Source: Falsiroseomonas sp051860665
GTDB lineage: Bacteria; Pseudomonadota; Alphaproteobacteria; Acetobacterales; Acetobacteraceae
DNA length: 64,000 bases
Direction: 5' to 3'
NCBI RefSeq assembly: GCF_051860665.1
Contig: NZ_JBHYDM010000011.1
Location: forward strand, 62,001-126,000
Shown: in pieces, positions 52,243-60,608 of the stretch
Numbering within the stretch: the first letter of the stretch is position 1
How the letters are laid out: each line of letters opens with the position of its first letter
The notes under the pieces: generated by a model
The model's database searches: none
What the model was told of the DNA's origin: nothing
Seen by the model: only the letters and a program-made list of their open reading frames with translations
Program-made: the position numbers and the translations under genes

Positions 52243-52940
52243 GCCGCGCGCACCCCAAGGTTCGAGAACGCGGCCAGCAGGCGCCGGGAATCGCTGACGG
52301 TGCCGAAGACGCCGCCCTGCATTTTCACCATCCGGATCGCCGCCAGGTGGTTCTGCAGATCCGTGGCGCCGCAGCAGTCCTCCAGCAGCAGGCATTCGAA
52401 GCCACGGTCATTGGCTTCCCGCATCGTGGTATGGACGCAGACATCGGTGGTGATGCCGGTGAGGATCAGGTTGCGGATGCCGCGGCAGCGCAGGATCAGT
52501 TCCAGATCCGTCGCGCAGAAGGATCCCTTGCCCGGCTTGTCGATGATGGTCTCGCCGGGCAGCGGAGCGAGTTCCGGGATGATCTCCCAGCCCGGCTCGC
52601 CGCGCACAAGGATGCGGCCGCAGGGGCCGGGGTCGCCGATGCCGGCGCCGATGCGGCGCGAACGCCAGCGCTTGTTCGCGGGAAGATCCGAAAGATCGGC
52701 GCGGTGCCCTTCCCGCGTATGCAGGATATGAAAGCCGCCGGCGCGCATGGCCGCCAGCACCGCGCGGATCGGCTCGATCGGCGCGCGGGTCAGCGAAATG
52801 TCGTAGCCCATGGAATCGACATAGCCGCCGCGACCACAGAAATCGGTCTGCATGTCGATGACGAGCAGCGCCGTATTCGCGGGCTCCAGCGCACCGTCGA
52901 AGGGCCAGGGATAGGGATCGGCGGGGACGGTCCAGCTCAT
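52239..52940 (-). CDS. Isochorismatase-family cysteine hydrolase, biuret amidohydrolase-like
   Basis: 233 aa. Catalytic Asp is in LLVIDMQTDFCG, Lys in IIDKPGKGSFCATDLE and Cys in LTGITTDVCVHTTMREANDR. The stretches HTREGHRADLSDLPANKRWR and IGAGIGDPGPCGRILVRGEP resemble, as I recall it, the biuret hydrolase (BiuH) of Rhizobium leguminosarum very closely; RutB is the next relative. The expected reaction is biuret to allophanate and ammonia. It overlaps the LLM gene and lies in a cluster with a ring-opening amidohydrolase, as in rhizobial cyanurate pathways. Confidence 0.83.
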   Translation of the reverse strand: MSWTVPADPYPWPFDGALEPANTALLVIDMQTDFCGRGGYVDSMGYDISLTRAPIEPIRAVLAAMRAGGFHILHTREGHRADLSDLPANKRWRSRRIGAGIGDPGPCGRILVRGEPGWEIIPELAPLPGETIIDKPGKGSFCATDLELILRCRGIRNLILTGITTDVCVHTTMREANDRGFECLLLEDCCGATDLQNHLAAIRMVKMQGGVFGTVSDSRRLLAAFSNLGVRAA

Positions 52941-52947
52941 CGCCGTT

Positions 52948-54309
52948 CTACTCCGCCACCATGGCCGGCGTCAGCGCGGCGCGGGGAAAGAACTGGCTCT
53001 CCGGCCGCCCCAGGCCCACCACATCGCGCAGCGTGGTGCCGGGATAGGAGGTTCGGAACAGCCCGCGGCGCTGCAGTTCCGGCACCACATGATCGACGAA
53101 GAGGCTGAGCCCGTCGGGCTGGAAGCCGACATGCACATTGAAGCCGTCGCAGGCGCCGGCGCGGTACCAGTCCTCGATCATGTCGGCCACCTGCGCGCCG
53201 TCGCCCTTCATCACGATATGGCCGAAGGAGGGCAGGAAGCGCTCATAGGTCTGCCGGATGGTGAGCCCCTCGCGCCGAGCGACCTCGCTGATCGCGTAGC
53301 GGCGGCTGGATCCGCCGGCGCTGTCGGGGGTGAGCTCCGGGAAGGGCGCGTCGATGTCGAAGCCCGTCAGGTCCATGGCCACGTAATGCGACAGGTGGCG
53401 CACGCCGACGATGGGATCGATCAGCGCCTGCTGCTCGCGGAACATCTCCTCCGCCTCCGCCGCCGTGCGCCCGACATAGACGACGCAGCCGGGCATGATC
53501 CGCAACTCATCCGGTCGGCGGCCGTATTTCGGCAGGCGCGACTTCATGTCAGTGTAGAAGGCCAGCGCCTGCTGCTTGGTTGGCGTGGCGCAGAACATGC
53601 AGTCGGAGAGCGCCGCGGCCAGTTCGCGTCCCGGCTCCGACTGGCCGGCGCTGAACAGCACCGGATAGCCCTGCGGCGGCCGCGCCGCGTTCAGCGGGCC
53701 GCGCACCTTGAAGTGCTTGCCGACATGGTTCAGCACGCGGACCTTCTTCAGGTCGATGTACTTGCCGCTGGCCTTGTCCTGCGGGAAGGCATCCTCCGCC
53801 CAGGAATCCCAAAGCCCCTTGCAGACCTCGACGAATTCGCGCGCGCGTTCGTAGCGGTCGTAGCGCGCCAGGTGCTCGTCCTTACCGAAGTTCAGGCTGT
53901 CCGAGGCGTTGGAGCTGGTGACCACGTTCCAGCAGGCGCGGCCCTTGCTGATGTGATCCAGCGAGGCGAATTTCCGCGCCAGGGTGAAGGGCTCCTCATA
54001 GGTCGTCGTCGCGGTGGCGAGCAGGCCGATGCGCTGGGTATGCATGGCGATGGCCGAGAGCACCGTCACCGGCTCGAAGACCGCGGGCTTGCCGGTCAGC
54101 GCATTCGCCTCGAAGAGTTCGGGCCATTCCATGCCGGCGACGCCATTGCCGTCCGAGATGAAGAGCATGTCGAAGAGGCCGCGCTCCGCGGTGCGCGCGA
54201 TCTCGATCATCTGCTCGAGATTCATCAGCGTGTCGGTATAGGCGCGCGGATGGCGCCAGCCGGCCGGGTGGTTGCCGGCGGGATGCAGGCCGGTGATCAG
54301 GCTGAGCAT
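52948..54309 (-). CDS. LLM-class FMN-dependent monooxygenase (second copy)
   Basis: 453 aa. Motifs: IARTAERGLFDMLFISDGNG, LLATATTTYEEPFTLARKFA, SLDHISKGRACWNVVTSSN, HFKVRGPLNAARPPQGYPVL. It differs clearly from the first LLM protein, so it is not a recent duplicate. AGGAG lies 6 nt before the ATG at 54309; the longer frame has no family features. It sits between the amidase and the biuret-hydrolase-like gene. Confidence 0.88.
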   Translation of the reverse strand: MLSLITGLHPAGNHPAGWRHPRAYTDTLMNLEQMIEIARTAERGLFDMLFISDGNGVAGMEWPELFEANALTGKPAVFEPVTVLSAIAMHTQRIGLLATATTTYEEPFTLARKFASLDHISKGRACWNVVTSSNASDSLNFGKDEHLARYDRYERAREFVEVCKGLWDSWAEDAFPQDKASGKYIDLKKVRVLNHVGKHFKVRGPLNAARPPQGYPVLFSAGQSEPGRELAAALSDCMFCATPTKQQALAFYTDMKSRLPKYGRRPDELRIMPGCVVYVGRTAAEAEEMFREQQALIDPIVGVRHLSHYVAMDLTGFDIDAPFPELTPDSAGGSSRRYAISEVARREGLTIRQTYERFLPSFGHIVMKGDGAQVADMIEDWYRAGACDGFNVHVGFQPDGLSLFVDHVVPELQRRGLFRTSYPGTTLRDVVGLGRPESQFFPRAALTPAMVAE

Positions 54310-54340
54310 CGCAGACTCCTGCGCAAGGGTAGGTGGGACA

Positions 54341-55822
54341 TCAGGCGGGCACCGCCAGCGCGGCGAATTGGCCGGCGAGGCCCTGCGGCGGGTGGGCGGC
54401 GAAGGGCGCGTGGCGCAGCGCGGCGAGGTTTGGGCCCGGCAACGGCAACGCCGCCTCGATGGCCCGGCAGGCGCGCAGCACCAGCGCATCGCCGTGCGGC
54501 GGCCCCACCACCTGCAGGCCGACGGGCATACCCGCCTGCGTCAGCCCGACCGGCACGGAGGCTGCGGGCTGCTTCGTCAGGTTGAATGCGGCGCCGAAGG
54601 GCATGGGATTTGCGTAGCGCGCATAGCGTGGGTCGCGCGGTGCATCGGCATCCGCGTCGCAGCTGGGAATCGCGCTGGCGGGCGTCACCAGCAGGTCGTA
54701 GCGCGCATGGAAGGCGCGCATGCGGGCGCCGAGCTTTTCCCGCGCCTCGCGCGCCGACAGGTAGTCCAGGACCGGCGTCGCGGCGCCGCGCGCGGCGGTC
54801 TCGACCAGGCGCGGCAGCATCATCGCCTTCTCGGCCGCGCCGAAGCCGAAGACGCGGAAGGCATTGGCGACGCCCGCCGCCATCAGCGTGCCGAGCATCG
54901 GGCCCGGATCCTCCATCACATGCTCGACCAGCTCCACCTCGGCGCCCAGCGCCTCCAGCGTCCTGGCCGCGGCGGCGACGATCGCGGCGACTTCCGGATC
55001 GACCTCCGCGAAGCCGAGCGTCGGGCTGAAGGCGATGCGCAGCCCTGCCACGCCGCGGCCGATGCCGTCCAGGAAGCTGTGCGAGGCTGGCGGCAGCGCG
55101 TAGGAATCGTGCGGATCCGGCTGGCCGATCACATCCATGCACAGCGCCGCCTCCTCCACCGTGCGGGTGATCGGCCCGATCACCGCCAGCGTGCCGAGAT
55201 AGGAGGCGGGATAATCCGCGACGCGGCCGAAGCTGGTCTTCAGGCCGAAGACGCCGGTCATGGCGGCCGGCGTGCGGATCGATCCGGCGGCGTCGGAGGC
55301 CAGCGCGATGGTGCCCATGCCGGCAGCCACGGCGGCCGCGGCGCCGCCGCTGGATCCGCCCGGTGTCATCGCGGGATTCCAGGGATTGCGCGTCACGCCG
55401 CACAGCGTGGATTTGGTGATGTAGGAGGCGCCGAATTCCGGCACCGTGGTCTTGCCGACCAGCACCGCCCCGGCCTCCCGCATCCGTGCAACGGAGGGGC
55501 TGTCCTCCCGCCACGGACCTTCCGCGGGAATGGCGTGGCAGGCGCGCCGCGTCGGCCAGTCGCGCGTCACCGACAGATCCTTCACCGTCGCCGTCACGCC
55601 ATCCAGCGGGCTCAAGGGCGCGCCGCGCTGCCAGCGCGCTTCGCTCGCCTGCGCATCACGCCGCGCTGCCGCCTCATCCAGCCAGCAGAAGGCGTTCAGC
55701 ACCGGGTTATAGGCCGCGATATTGGCCAGCACCGCCTCGAGATGCTCGACCGGGGAGGCGCGGCGCGCCGCGAATAGCGCGGTCAGCTCGCCGGCCGGCA
55801 TCAGTGCGAGATCATCGCGCAT
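54341..55822 (-). CDS. Amidase signature family enzyme (AtzE/GatA-like)
   Basis: 493 aa. The Ser-cisSer-Lys triad can be placed: Lys in GVTATVKDLSV, cis-Ser in MTPGGSSGGAAAAVAAGM and nucleophile Ser in ALASDAAGSIRTPAAMTG. Close relatives include 1-carboxybiuret hydrolase AtzE, but the small AtzG partner is not present next to it. It could hydrolyse the product of ring opening or a linear amide. 31 nt separate it from the downstream LLM gene. Confidence 0.85.
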   Translation of the reverse strand: MRDDLALMPAGELTALFAARRASPVEHLEAVLANIAAYNPVLNAFCWLDEAAARRDAQASEARWQRGAPLSPLDGVTATVKDLSVTRDWPTRRACHAIPAEGPWREDSPSVARMREAGAVLVGKTTVPEFGASYITKSTLCGVTRNPWNPAMTPGGSSGGAAAAVAAGMGTIALASDAAGSIRTPAAMTGVFGLKTSFGRVADYPASYLGTLAVIGPITRTVEEAALCMDVIGQPDPHDSYALPPASHSFLDGIGRGVAGLRIAFSPTLGFAEVDPEVAAIVAAAARTLEALGAEVELVEHVMEDPGPMLGTLMAAGVANAFRVFGFGAAEKAMMLPRLVETAARGAATPVLDYLSAREAREKLGARMRAFHARYDLLVTPASAIPSCDADADAPRDPRYARYANPMPFGAAFNLTKQPAASVPVGLTQAGMPVGLQVVGPPHGDALVLRACRAIEAALPLPGPNLAALRHAPFAAHPPQGLAGQFAALAVPA

Positions 55823-55840
55823 CGCTCACCTCCATCCGAA

Positions 55841-56668
55841 TCATCGTCCCCGATAGGCCCAGCCGGTGAGCCGCTTCTCGATCAGCAGCGACAGCGCGTA
55901 GAGCGTGACACCCATCAGCGCGAGCACGCTGAGCGCGGCAAAGGCCAGCGCGCCGTCCATGCTGTTGGTGGCGACCACCATCACGTAGCCGATGCCGGAA
56001 TTGGCCGCGATCGTCTCCGCCACGATGGTGCCGATGAAGGCGCCGGTGATGGCGAGCTTGATGGAGCCGAAGAACTGCGGCATGGCGCGCGGAAAGGCCA
56101 CCTTGAACAGCACGTCGCTGCGCGTGGCACCCAGCGAGCGCAGCACGTCGTCCAGCTCCGGCGCCGAGGTGGAGATCGCGGTCGCGACGATGACGGTGAC
56201 CGGGAAGAAGCAGACCACCACCGCCGTCAGCACCGCGATATGCGGCCCCGCACCGAACCATACGACGAACAGCGGGATCAGCGCGACGGAGGGGATGGTG
56301 TGGAAGCCGATCAGCGCCGGATAGACGGTGCGGTATATCGCGCGGGAGGAGCCGATGACGCCGCCCAGCACCAGGCCGACCGAGACGCCGATGGCGAAGC
56401 CCAGCAGCGTGGCCTTCGCGGTCTGTGCCGCCATCTGCAGGATCGGCGCATGCCGCGCGACCAGTACCGCGATGAAATTGCTCGGCGCCGGCAGGATATA
56501 GGGCGGCAGCGCCGCGATCCGCACCACCGCCTCCCACAGCGCTAGCACGAAAAGGGCGAAGCCGAGCGGCACCAGCACGGCGCCGATCGCGCGCCGCCGC
56601 CGGCGGCGTGGCGCCGGCTGCGGGCGGGGCAGCGGGGCGGCGCGCGCGGCCTCGATGACGGCGCTCAT
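55841..56668 (-). CDS. ABC transporter permease (SsuC/ThiX type)
   Basis: 275 aa with about six spans; an Arg-rich N terminus precedes the first. The EAA loop is ELDDVLRSLGATRSDVLFKV. The ATG overlaps the ATPase stop (ATGA). One of two permeases for the NMT1-type importer, suggesting a heterodimeric channel. Confidence 0.9.
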   Translation of the reverse strand: MSAVIEAARAAPLPRPQPAPRRRRRRAIGAVLVPLGFALFVLALWEAVVRIAALPPYILPAPSNFIAVLVARHAPILQMAAQTAKATLLGFAIGVSVGLVLGGVIGSSRAIYRTVYPALIGFHTIPSVALIPLFVVWFGAGPHIAVLTAVVVCFFPVTVIVATAISTSAPELDDVLRSLGATRSDVLFKVAFPRAMPQFFGSIKLAITGAFIGTIVAETIAANSGIGYVMVVATNSMDGALAFAALSVLALMGVTLYALSLLIEKRLTGWAYRGR

Positions 56669-57477
56669 GTGAAGGCGGGCACGGGCGTCCGCGCCTCGGC
56701 GATATGGCTGCGCAGCTCGGCCAGGGCGGCGACGAAGCGCGGATCGTAGGTGGACTCCAGGCTGCGCGGACGCGGCAGGTCGAAGCGGCGGCGCAGCAGG
56801 ATGCGGCCGGGCCGTGCGCTCATCACATAGATTGTATCGGCGAGGTACAGCGCCTCCCGCAGGTCGTGCGTCACCAGCACCACGGTAAAGCGCCGCTGCA
56901 TCCACAGCGCCTGCAGCACCGCCCAGAGCTCCTCCCGCGTGAAGGCATCCAGCGCGCCGAAGGGTTCGTCGAGCAGCAGCAATTCGGGTTCGTGCATCAG
57001 GGCGCGGCAGAGGCTGGTGCGTTGCTGCATGCCGCCCGAGAGTTGCCAGGGCAGCTTCTCCTCGAAGCCCTCCAGCCCCACGGTGCGCAGCAGGCCGCGC
57101 GCGCGTTCGACATAGGGGCGCTTGTCGCGGCGGTACTGCGCCCGGTGCGGCTGCACGATTTCGGCCGGCAGCAGCACATTGCGTAAGGTGCTGCGCCAGG
57201 GCAGCAGGTTGGGGTTCTGGAAGGCCATGCCGACGATCTTGATCGGCGCGGTCACTTCCTGCCCGGCCACCACCACATTGCCGCCGCTGGCCCGCAGCAG
57301 GCCGGAGACCAGCTTGAGCAGGGAGGACTTGCCGCAGCCGCTGGGGCCCACCACCGCGATGAATTCGCCCTGCTCGATCGAGAGGGTCGTCGCGTCCAGC
57401 GCGGCGGTCGCCGACTCGCCCTCGCCATAGGTCAGGCTGACGCGGTCGAACTCGACGAAGGGGCGCGGCGCGGCCAC
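56665..57477 (-). CDS. ABC transporter ATP-binding protein (SsuB/TauB type)
   Basis: 270 aa. Walker A is GPSGCGKSSLLKLV near residue 40, the Q-loop is FQNPNLLPWRS, the signature is LSGGMQQR, Walker B is LLLLDEPFGALD, and the switch is LVTHDLREAL. It starts with GTG, 3 nt after the binding-protein stop. It energises the NMT1-type importer. Confidence 0.93.
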   Translation of the reverse strand: MAAPRPFVEFDRVSLTYGEGESATAALDATTLSIEQGEFIAVVGPSGCGKSSLLKLVSGLLRASGGNVVVAGQEVTAPIKIVGMAFQNPNLLPWRSTLRNVLLPAEIVQPHRAQYRRDKRPYVERARGLLRTVGLEGFEEKLPWQLSGGMQQRTSLCRALMHEPELLLLDEPFGALDAFTREELWAVLQALWMQRRFTVVLVTHDLREALYLADTIYVMSARPGRILLRRRFDLPRPRSLESTYDPRFVAALAELRSHIAEARTPVPAFT

Positions 57478-57480
57478 GCC

Positions 57481-58524
57481 TCAGACGCGCCCCACGGCAG
57501 GCAGACGGCGTTCCGACGCCGGCGGCAGATAGGCATTGTCCATCATGTCGCCGGCCGCGAGCGTCGCGGTCAGGGATTCCGCGGCGGCGATGACGCCGAT
57601 GGAGCGCTGCACGCTCGCCTCGGCATAGAAGCCCAGGCCACCCTCGCGCACATCGGGCTGATCGACCATGCGCTCGATGCTGTACATCAACCGCTCCGCC
57701 TCGATCGCGCGGTTCAGCAGCGGGTCGCGGCGCATCAGGCTGTCCAGCGCGGCGGCGGGCTCCGCGATGGCGGCGGCATAGCCGCGATGCACGGCGCGGA
57801 TCACGCGGCGCACGGTCTCCGGCTTCTCGCGCAGGAAGGACTCGTTCGCCATCATGCCGATATTGACGATGTTCACGCCGAAATCGCCGTAGCGCAGGAA
57901 GACCATGTCCTCCACCTTCACGCCGGCCGCCTTCAGGTTGAACAGCGCCGTGCCCTCATTGGCCGTGATGGCATCGACGCGGCCCTGCATCAGCATCGCC
58001 TCGCGGATATTGGGGGCCATGTGTTCCCAGCGCAGCGCGCTGGCGGGCACGCCGGTGGCGGCGCTGAAGGCGGGGAACATCTTGTAGGCGGTATCGCCGA
58101 CCGGGGCGCCGATCAGCTTGCCGCGCAGATCCTCGGGCCTGGTGATGCCACGTCCGCGCAGCGCCACCACCGCGAGATCCGCCGGCGTCTGGTTGTAGAT
58201 CGCCTTCACCCGCTTCTCGGGATTCTGCATGTTGAAGCGCACGAGGGAGGCGATGTCGCCGAGCCCGATCTGCCAGGCGCCGCCGGCCAGGCGGTTCACG
58301 ACATTGGCGCTGCCATCGCCGGCCACGATATCCGGGTTCAGCCCCTCCGCGCGGAAGAAGCCGCGATCGACGGCGAGGAAGAAGGCGCCGTGCAGGCCCT
58401 GCAGCTTCCAGTTCAGCGTCAGCGGCAGGCGTTCCAGCGGCTGCGCCGTCGCGATGCGCGGGGCGGCGAGGCCGGCGAGCGCGGCGGCGGCGCCGCGCAG
58501 CAGCGTGGCACGGGTGATCTGCAT
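57481..58524 (-). CDS. ABC transporter substrate-binding protein (NMT1/THI5-like)
   Basis: 347 aa with a signal peptide (MQITRATLLRGAAAALAGLA, cleavage after ATAQ). NMT1/SsuA-like core: LPLTLNWKLQGLHGAFFLAV, GFFRAEGLNPDIVAGDGSAN, GRVDAITANEGTALFNLKAA. This family carries pyrimidine precursors, nitrate, sulfonates and related small N-compounds. The ligand here is presumably the compound degraded by the surrounding enzymes. Confidence 0.9.
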   Translation of the reverse strand: MQITRATLLRGAAAALAGLAAPRIATAQPLERLPLTLNWKLQGLHGAFFLAVDRGFFRAEGLNPDIVAGDGSANVVNRLAGGAWQIGLGDIASLVRFNMQNPEKRVKAIYNQTPADLAVVALRGRGITRPEDLRGKLIGAPVGDTAYKMFPAFSAATGVPASALRWEHMAPNIREAMLMQGRVDAITANEGTALFNLKAAGVKVEDMVFLRYGDFGVNIVNIGMMANESFLREKPETVRRVIRAVHRGYAAAIAEPAAALDSLMRRDPLLNRAIEAERLMYSIERMVDQPDVREGGLGFYAEASVQRSIGVIAAAESLTATLAAGDMMDNAYLPPASERRLPAVGRV

Positions 58525-58583
58525 GGGGGGAGGCTCCTCGGATCGGGGCGAAGCAGAGGGGGGCGAAGCAGGGGGCATGGCCG

Positions 58584-59354
58584 TCATCCGCGCCGGTCGG
58601 CCCAGCCGACCAGGCGCCGTTCCAGAAGCAGCGAGGCGAGGTAGAGCGCGATGCCCATGGCGGCCAGCGTCAGCAGCCCGCCGAAGACCATCTCGACATC
58701 GAAGTCGGAGGCGGCGCGGTTCATCATGTAGCCAAGGCCGCGATTGGCAGCGACCGACTCCGCCAGGATGGACCCGATGAAGGACAGCGTGATGGCGACC
58801 TTCAGCGCGCCGAAGAAGGCCGGCATGGCCTGCGGAATGCCCACCTTCGCCAGCGCCAGAAGCCGGCTGGCGCCGAGCGAGCGCAGCACATCGGCCAGCT
58901 CCGCATCCATCGCCGCGATGCTGGCGGAGACGATGACGGCGATGGGAAAGACCACGATGACGGCGGAGGTGATGACGGCCGGCACCGTGCCGATCCCCGA
59001 CCACAGCACCAGCAGCGGCACGATGGCGACCTTGGGGATGCTGTTCACCCCGATCAGCGTCGGGAAGACCATGCCGTAGAAGCGGCGGGAGGCACCGAGC
59101 GCGACGCCGAGCACGAATCCCAACGTGACACCGACGGCGAAGCCGGAGAGCGTCGTCGCCAGCGTCTGCAACGCATGCGGCCAGATCTCCGCGCCGCGGT
59201 CCGTGAGGATGGGTAGGATCTCGGACGGCTTGGGCACGACGAACTTGGAGATGCCCAAGGTCCGCGTCGCGGCCTCCCAGGCCAGCAGCAGCGCCAGCAC
59301 GAACAGCAGCGGGCTCAGCGCCTCGCGCAGCCGGCGGCGCGTCGCGGCGCTCAT
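58584..59354 (-). CDS. ABC transporter permease (SsuC/ThiX type)
   Basis: 256 aa with about six spans and EAA loop ELADVLRSLGASRLLALAKV, similar to but distinct from the permease at 55.8 kb. The ATG overlaps the amidohydrolase stop by 4 nt, so enzyme and transporter are translationally coupled. Second permease of the NMT1-type importer. Confidence 0.9.
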   Translation of the reverse strand: MSAATRRRLREALSPLLFVLALLLAWEAATRTLGISKFVVPKPSEILPILTDRGAEIWPHALQTLATTLSGFAVGVTLGFVLGVALGASRRFYGMVFPTLIGVNSIPKVAIVPLLVLWSGIGTVPAVITSAVIVVFPIAVIVSASIAAMDAELADVLRSLGASRLLALAKVGIPQAMPAFFGALKVAITLSFIGSILAESVAANRGLGYMMNRAASDFDVEMVFGGLLTLAAMGIALYLASLLLERRLVGWADRRG

Positions 59355-60454
59355 GCCGCGGGTCCCGCGATGACGCAGACCAGGTTCGAACCGGGCGCGC
59401 CCTGGTGCTCCGCGCCCGCATTGGCCAGCACGCGCGTTTCCTGCGCGATGGCGGCGATGGCGGCATGCGCCACCGCCTTGGCCACATGGCCCGAATACCC
59501 GGCCAGCAGGTCGGAGAGCAGCGTGTGCCGGCGGCCTTCCCAGTCCGGCCGCGCATCGGCGCCGGCATTGACGAAGACGGCGGCGACGCGGGGTCGGTCC
59601 GCCGGCACCACCACGCCTTCCTCCAGCCGCAACCCGGCGTCGCGGAAGGCGGCGCGCGCGCCCGCCAGATCCAGTTGATGCGCCATCACGCTGCGCCCCG
59701 CGCGGAATCCGCCGGGCGCGCCAACTGCATTGCCGATGACCACGACGCGCACCGCCACCTGCTCATTGCCGGAGGAGGCGGAGCCGCGCGTGGTGAACAG
59801 CTCCGGCCCGGCGGCGATGGCCGCCTGCGTCACCGCCTCCTCCGGCACCTCGCCCAGCGCGATGGCACAACCGAGCGCGGAGGCGCCGCGGCTGAAGGCG
59901 GAGGCGGTGCCGGCATGCGGATGCACCGGCGCCTGGCCGCGCGCCGCGGCCTCCGCCGCGCGGGCCGCCGTCATCTGCGGGCATTTCATCTCGACGCAGG
60001 CGACGTCATCGATCTCCGTGATGCCGGCGTCCCGCATCGCGCTGCGCACGGCCTCCGCCACCAGCTGCGCCTGCACCGGCGTGCCGTATTCCTCCGCCAG
60101 CAAGGCGCGGGTGCTGGCCACGCCGATCGCCAGGCGCTTGTCGCCGCCAGCCATCGCCGCGCCTGGCCGCTTCAGGAACAGGGTGATATGCGGGCTCATC
60201 AGCCCCGCCGTGCCGCCGATCATCAGCATGGGGATGCGTTCGAAGACCGCCTCCCGCGTCAGGCCGAGTCGTTCGGCGAAAAGCAGTTGCAGCGCCAGCG
60301 CGGCATAGCCGCGAGCATGGCCATCGCCCTCGGTCTGCGCGATCAGCGCCACCACCTCGCCGGCCTCCACCAGGCCCGCATCGAGCAGTTGCGCCACGCC
60401 GGAGACATCCTCGGGCGCCGCCATCGGCACCGTCACCACCCGCGCCTCATGCAT
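59351..60454 (-). CDS. Ring-opening amidohydrolase (cyanuric acid amidohydrolase/barbiturase family), divergent
   Basis: 367 aa, family length. The three-fold repeated architecture is clear: IAQTEGDG and IGGTAGLMSPH (domain A), VEMKCPQMTA, SRGASALG and GSASSGNE (domain B), RRHTLLSDL and GAEHQG (domain C). Against AtzD from memory, only domain B keeps its Lys/Ser pair (Lys157, Ser225/227). Domain A has Gln40 and Ile79 and domain C has Asn296 and Asn345 in place of Lys and Ser. The domain arginines (Arg48, Arg189, Arg309) remain. The chemistry may persist but the substrate is probably not cyanuric acid. Start chosen for the family N terminus. First gene of the cluster. Confidence 0.85.
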   Translation of the reverse strand: MHEARVVTVPMAAPEDVSGVAQLLDAGLVEAGEVVALIAQTEGDGHARGYAALALQLLFAERLGLTREAVFERIPMLMIGGTAGLMSPHITLFLKRPGAAMAGGDKRLAIGVASTRALLAEEYGTPVQAQLVAEAVRSAMRDAGITEIDDVACVEMKCPQMTAARAAEAAARGQAPVHPHAGTASAFSRGASALGCAIALGEVPEEAVTQAAIAAGPELFTTRGSASSGNEQVAVRVVVIGNAVGAPGGFRAGRSVMAHQLDLAGARAAFRDAGLRLEEGVVVPADRPRVAAVFVNAGADARPDWEGRRHTLLSDLLAGYSGHVAKAVAHAAIAAIAQETRVLANAGAEHQGAPGSNLVCVIAGPAA

Positions 60455-60570
60455 GGTGGGCACATCGCGGCAGGAGGAGGAGAATGCGTGCCAATGCGCG
60501 ATCCTTGCGGCTGCTGGAAGCATCGTGACGCGGGGCAGCATGGGCTGACGACCGCTGAATTCCGTGCGGG

Positions 60571-60591
60571 GCGTGCGGCTTTTCCGCACGC
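60571..60591 (-). terminator. Hairpin between LysR gene and ring-opening amidohydrolase gene
   Basis: Perfect 8-bp stem (60571-60578 with 60584-60591, loop CTTTT), 17 nt beyond the LysR stop on the minus strand. It suggests that the amidohydrolase cluster has its own promoter between here and 60454. Confidence 0.55.
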
Positions 60592-60608
60592 TCCGGCGCG
60601 GCGGCGGA

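Noticed and set aside
54341..55822. Calling the amidase atzE outright
   Set aside because: The amidase signature family is broad and the AtzG partner gene is not adjacent.
59351..60454. Calling this gene atzD (cyanuric acid amidohydrolase) outright
   Set aside because: Two of the three Lys/Ser pairs are missing, so the substrate is open.
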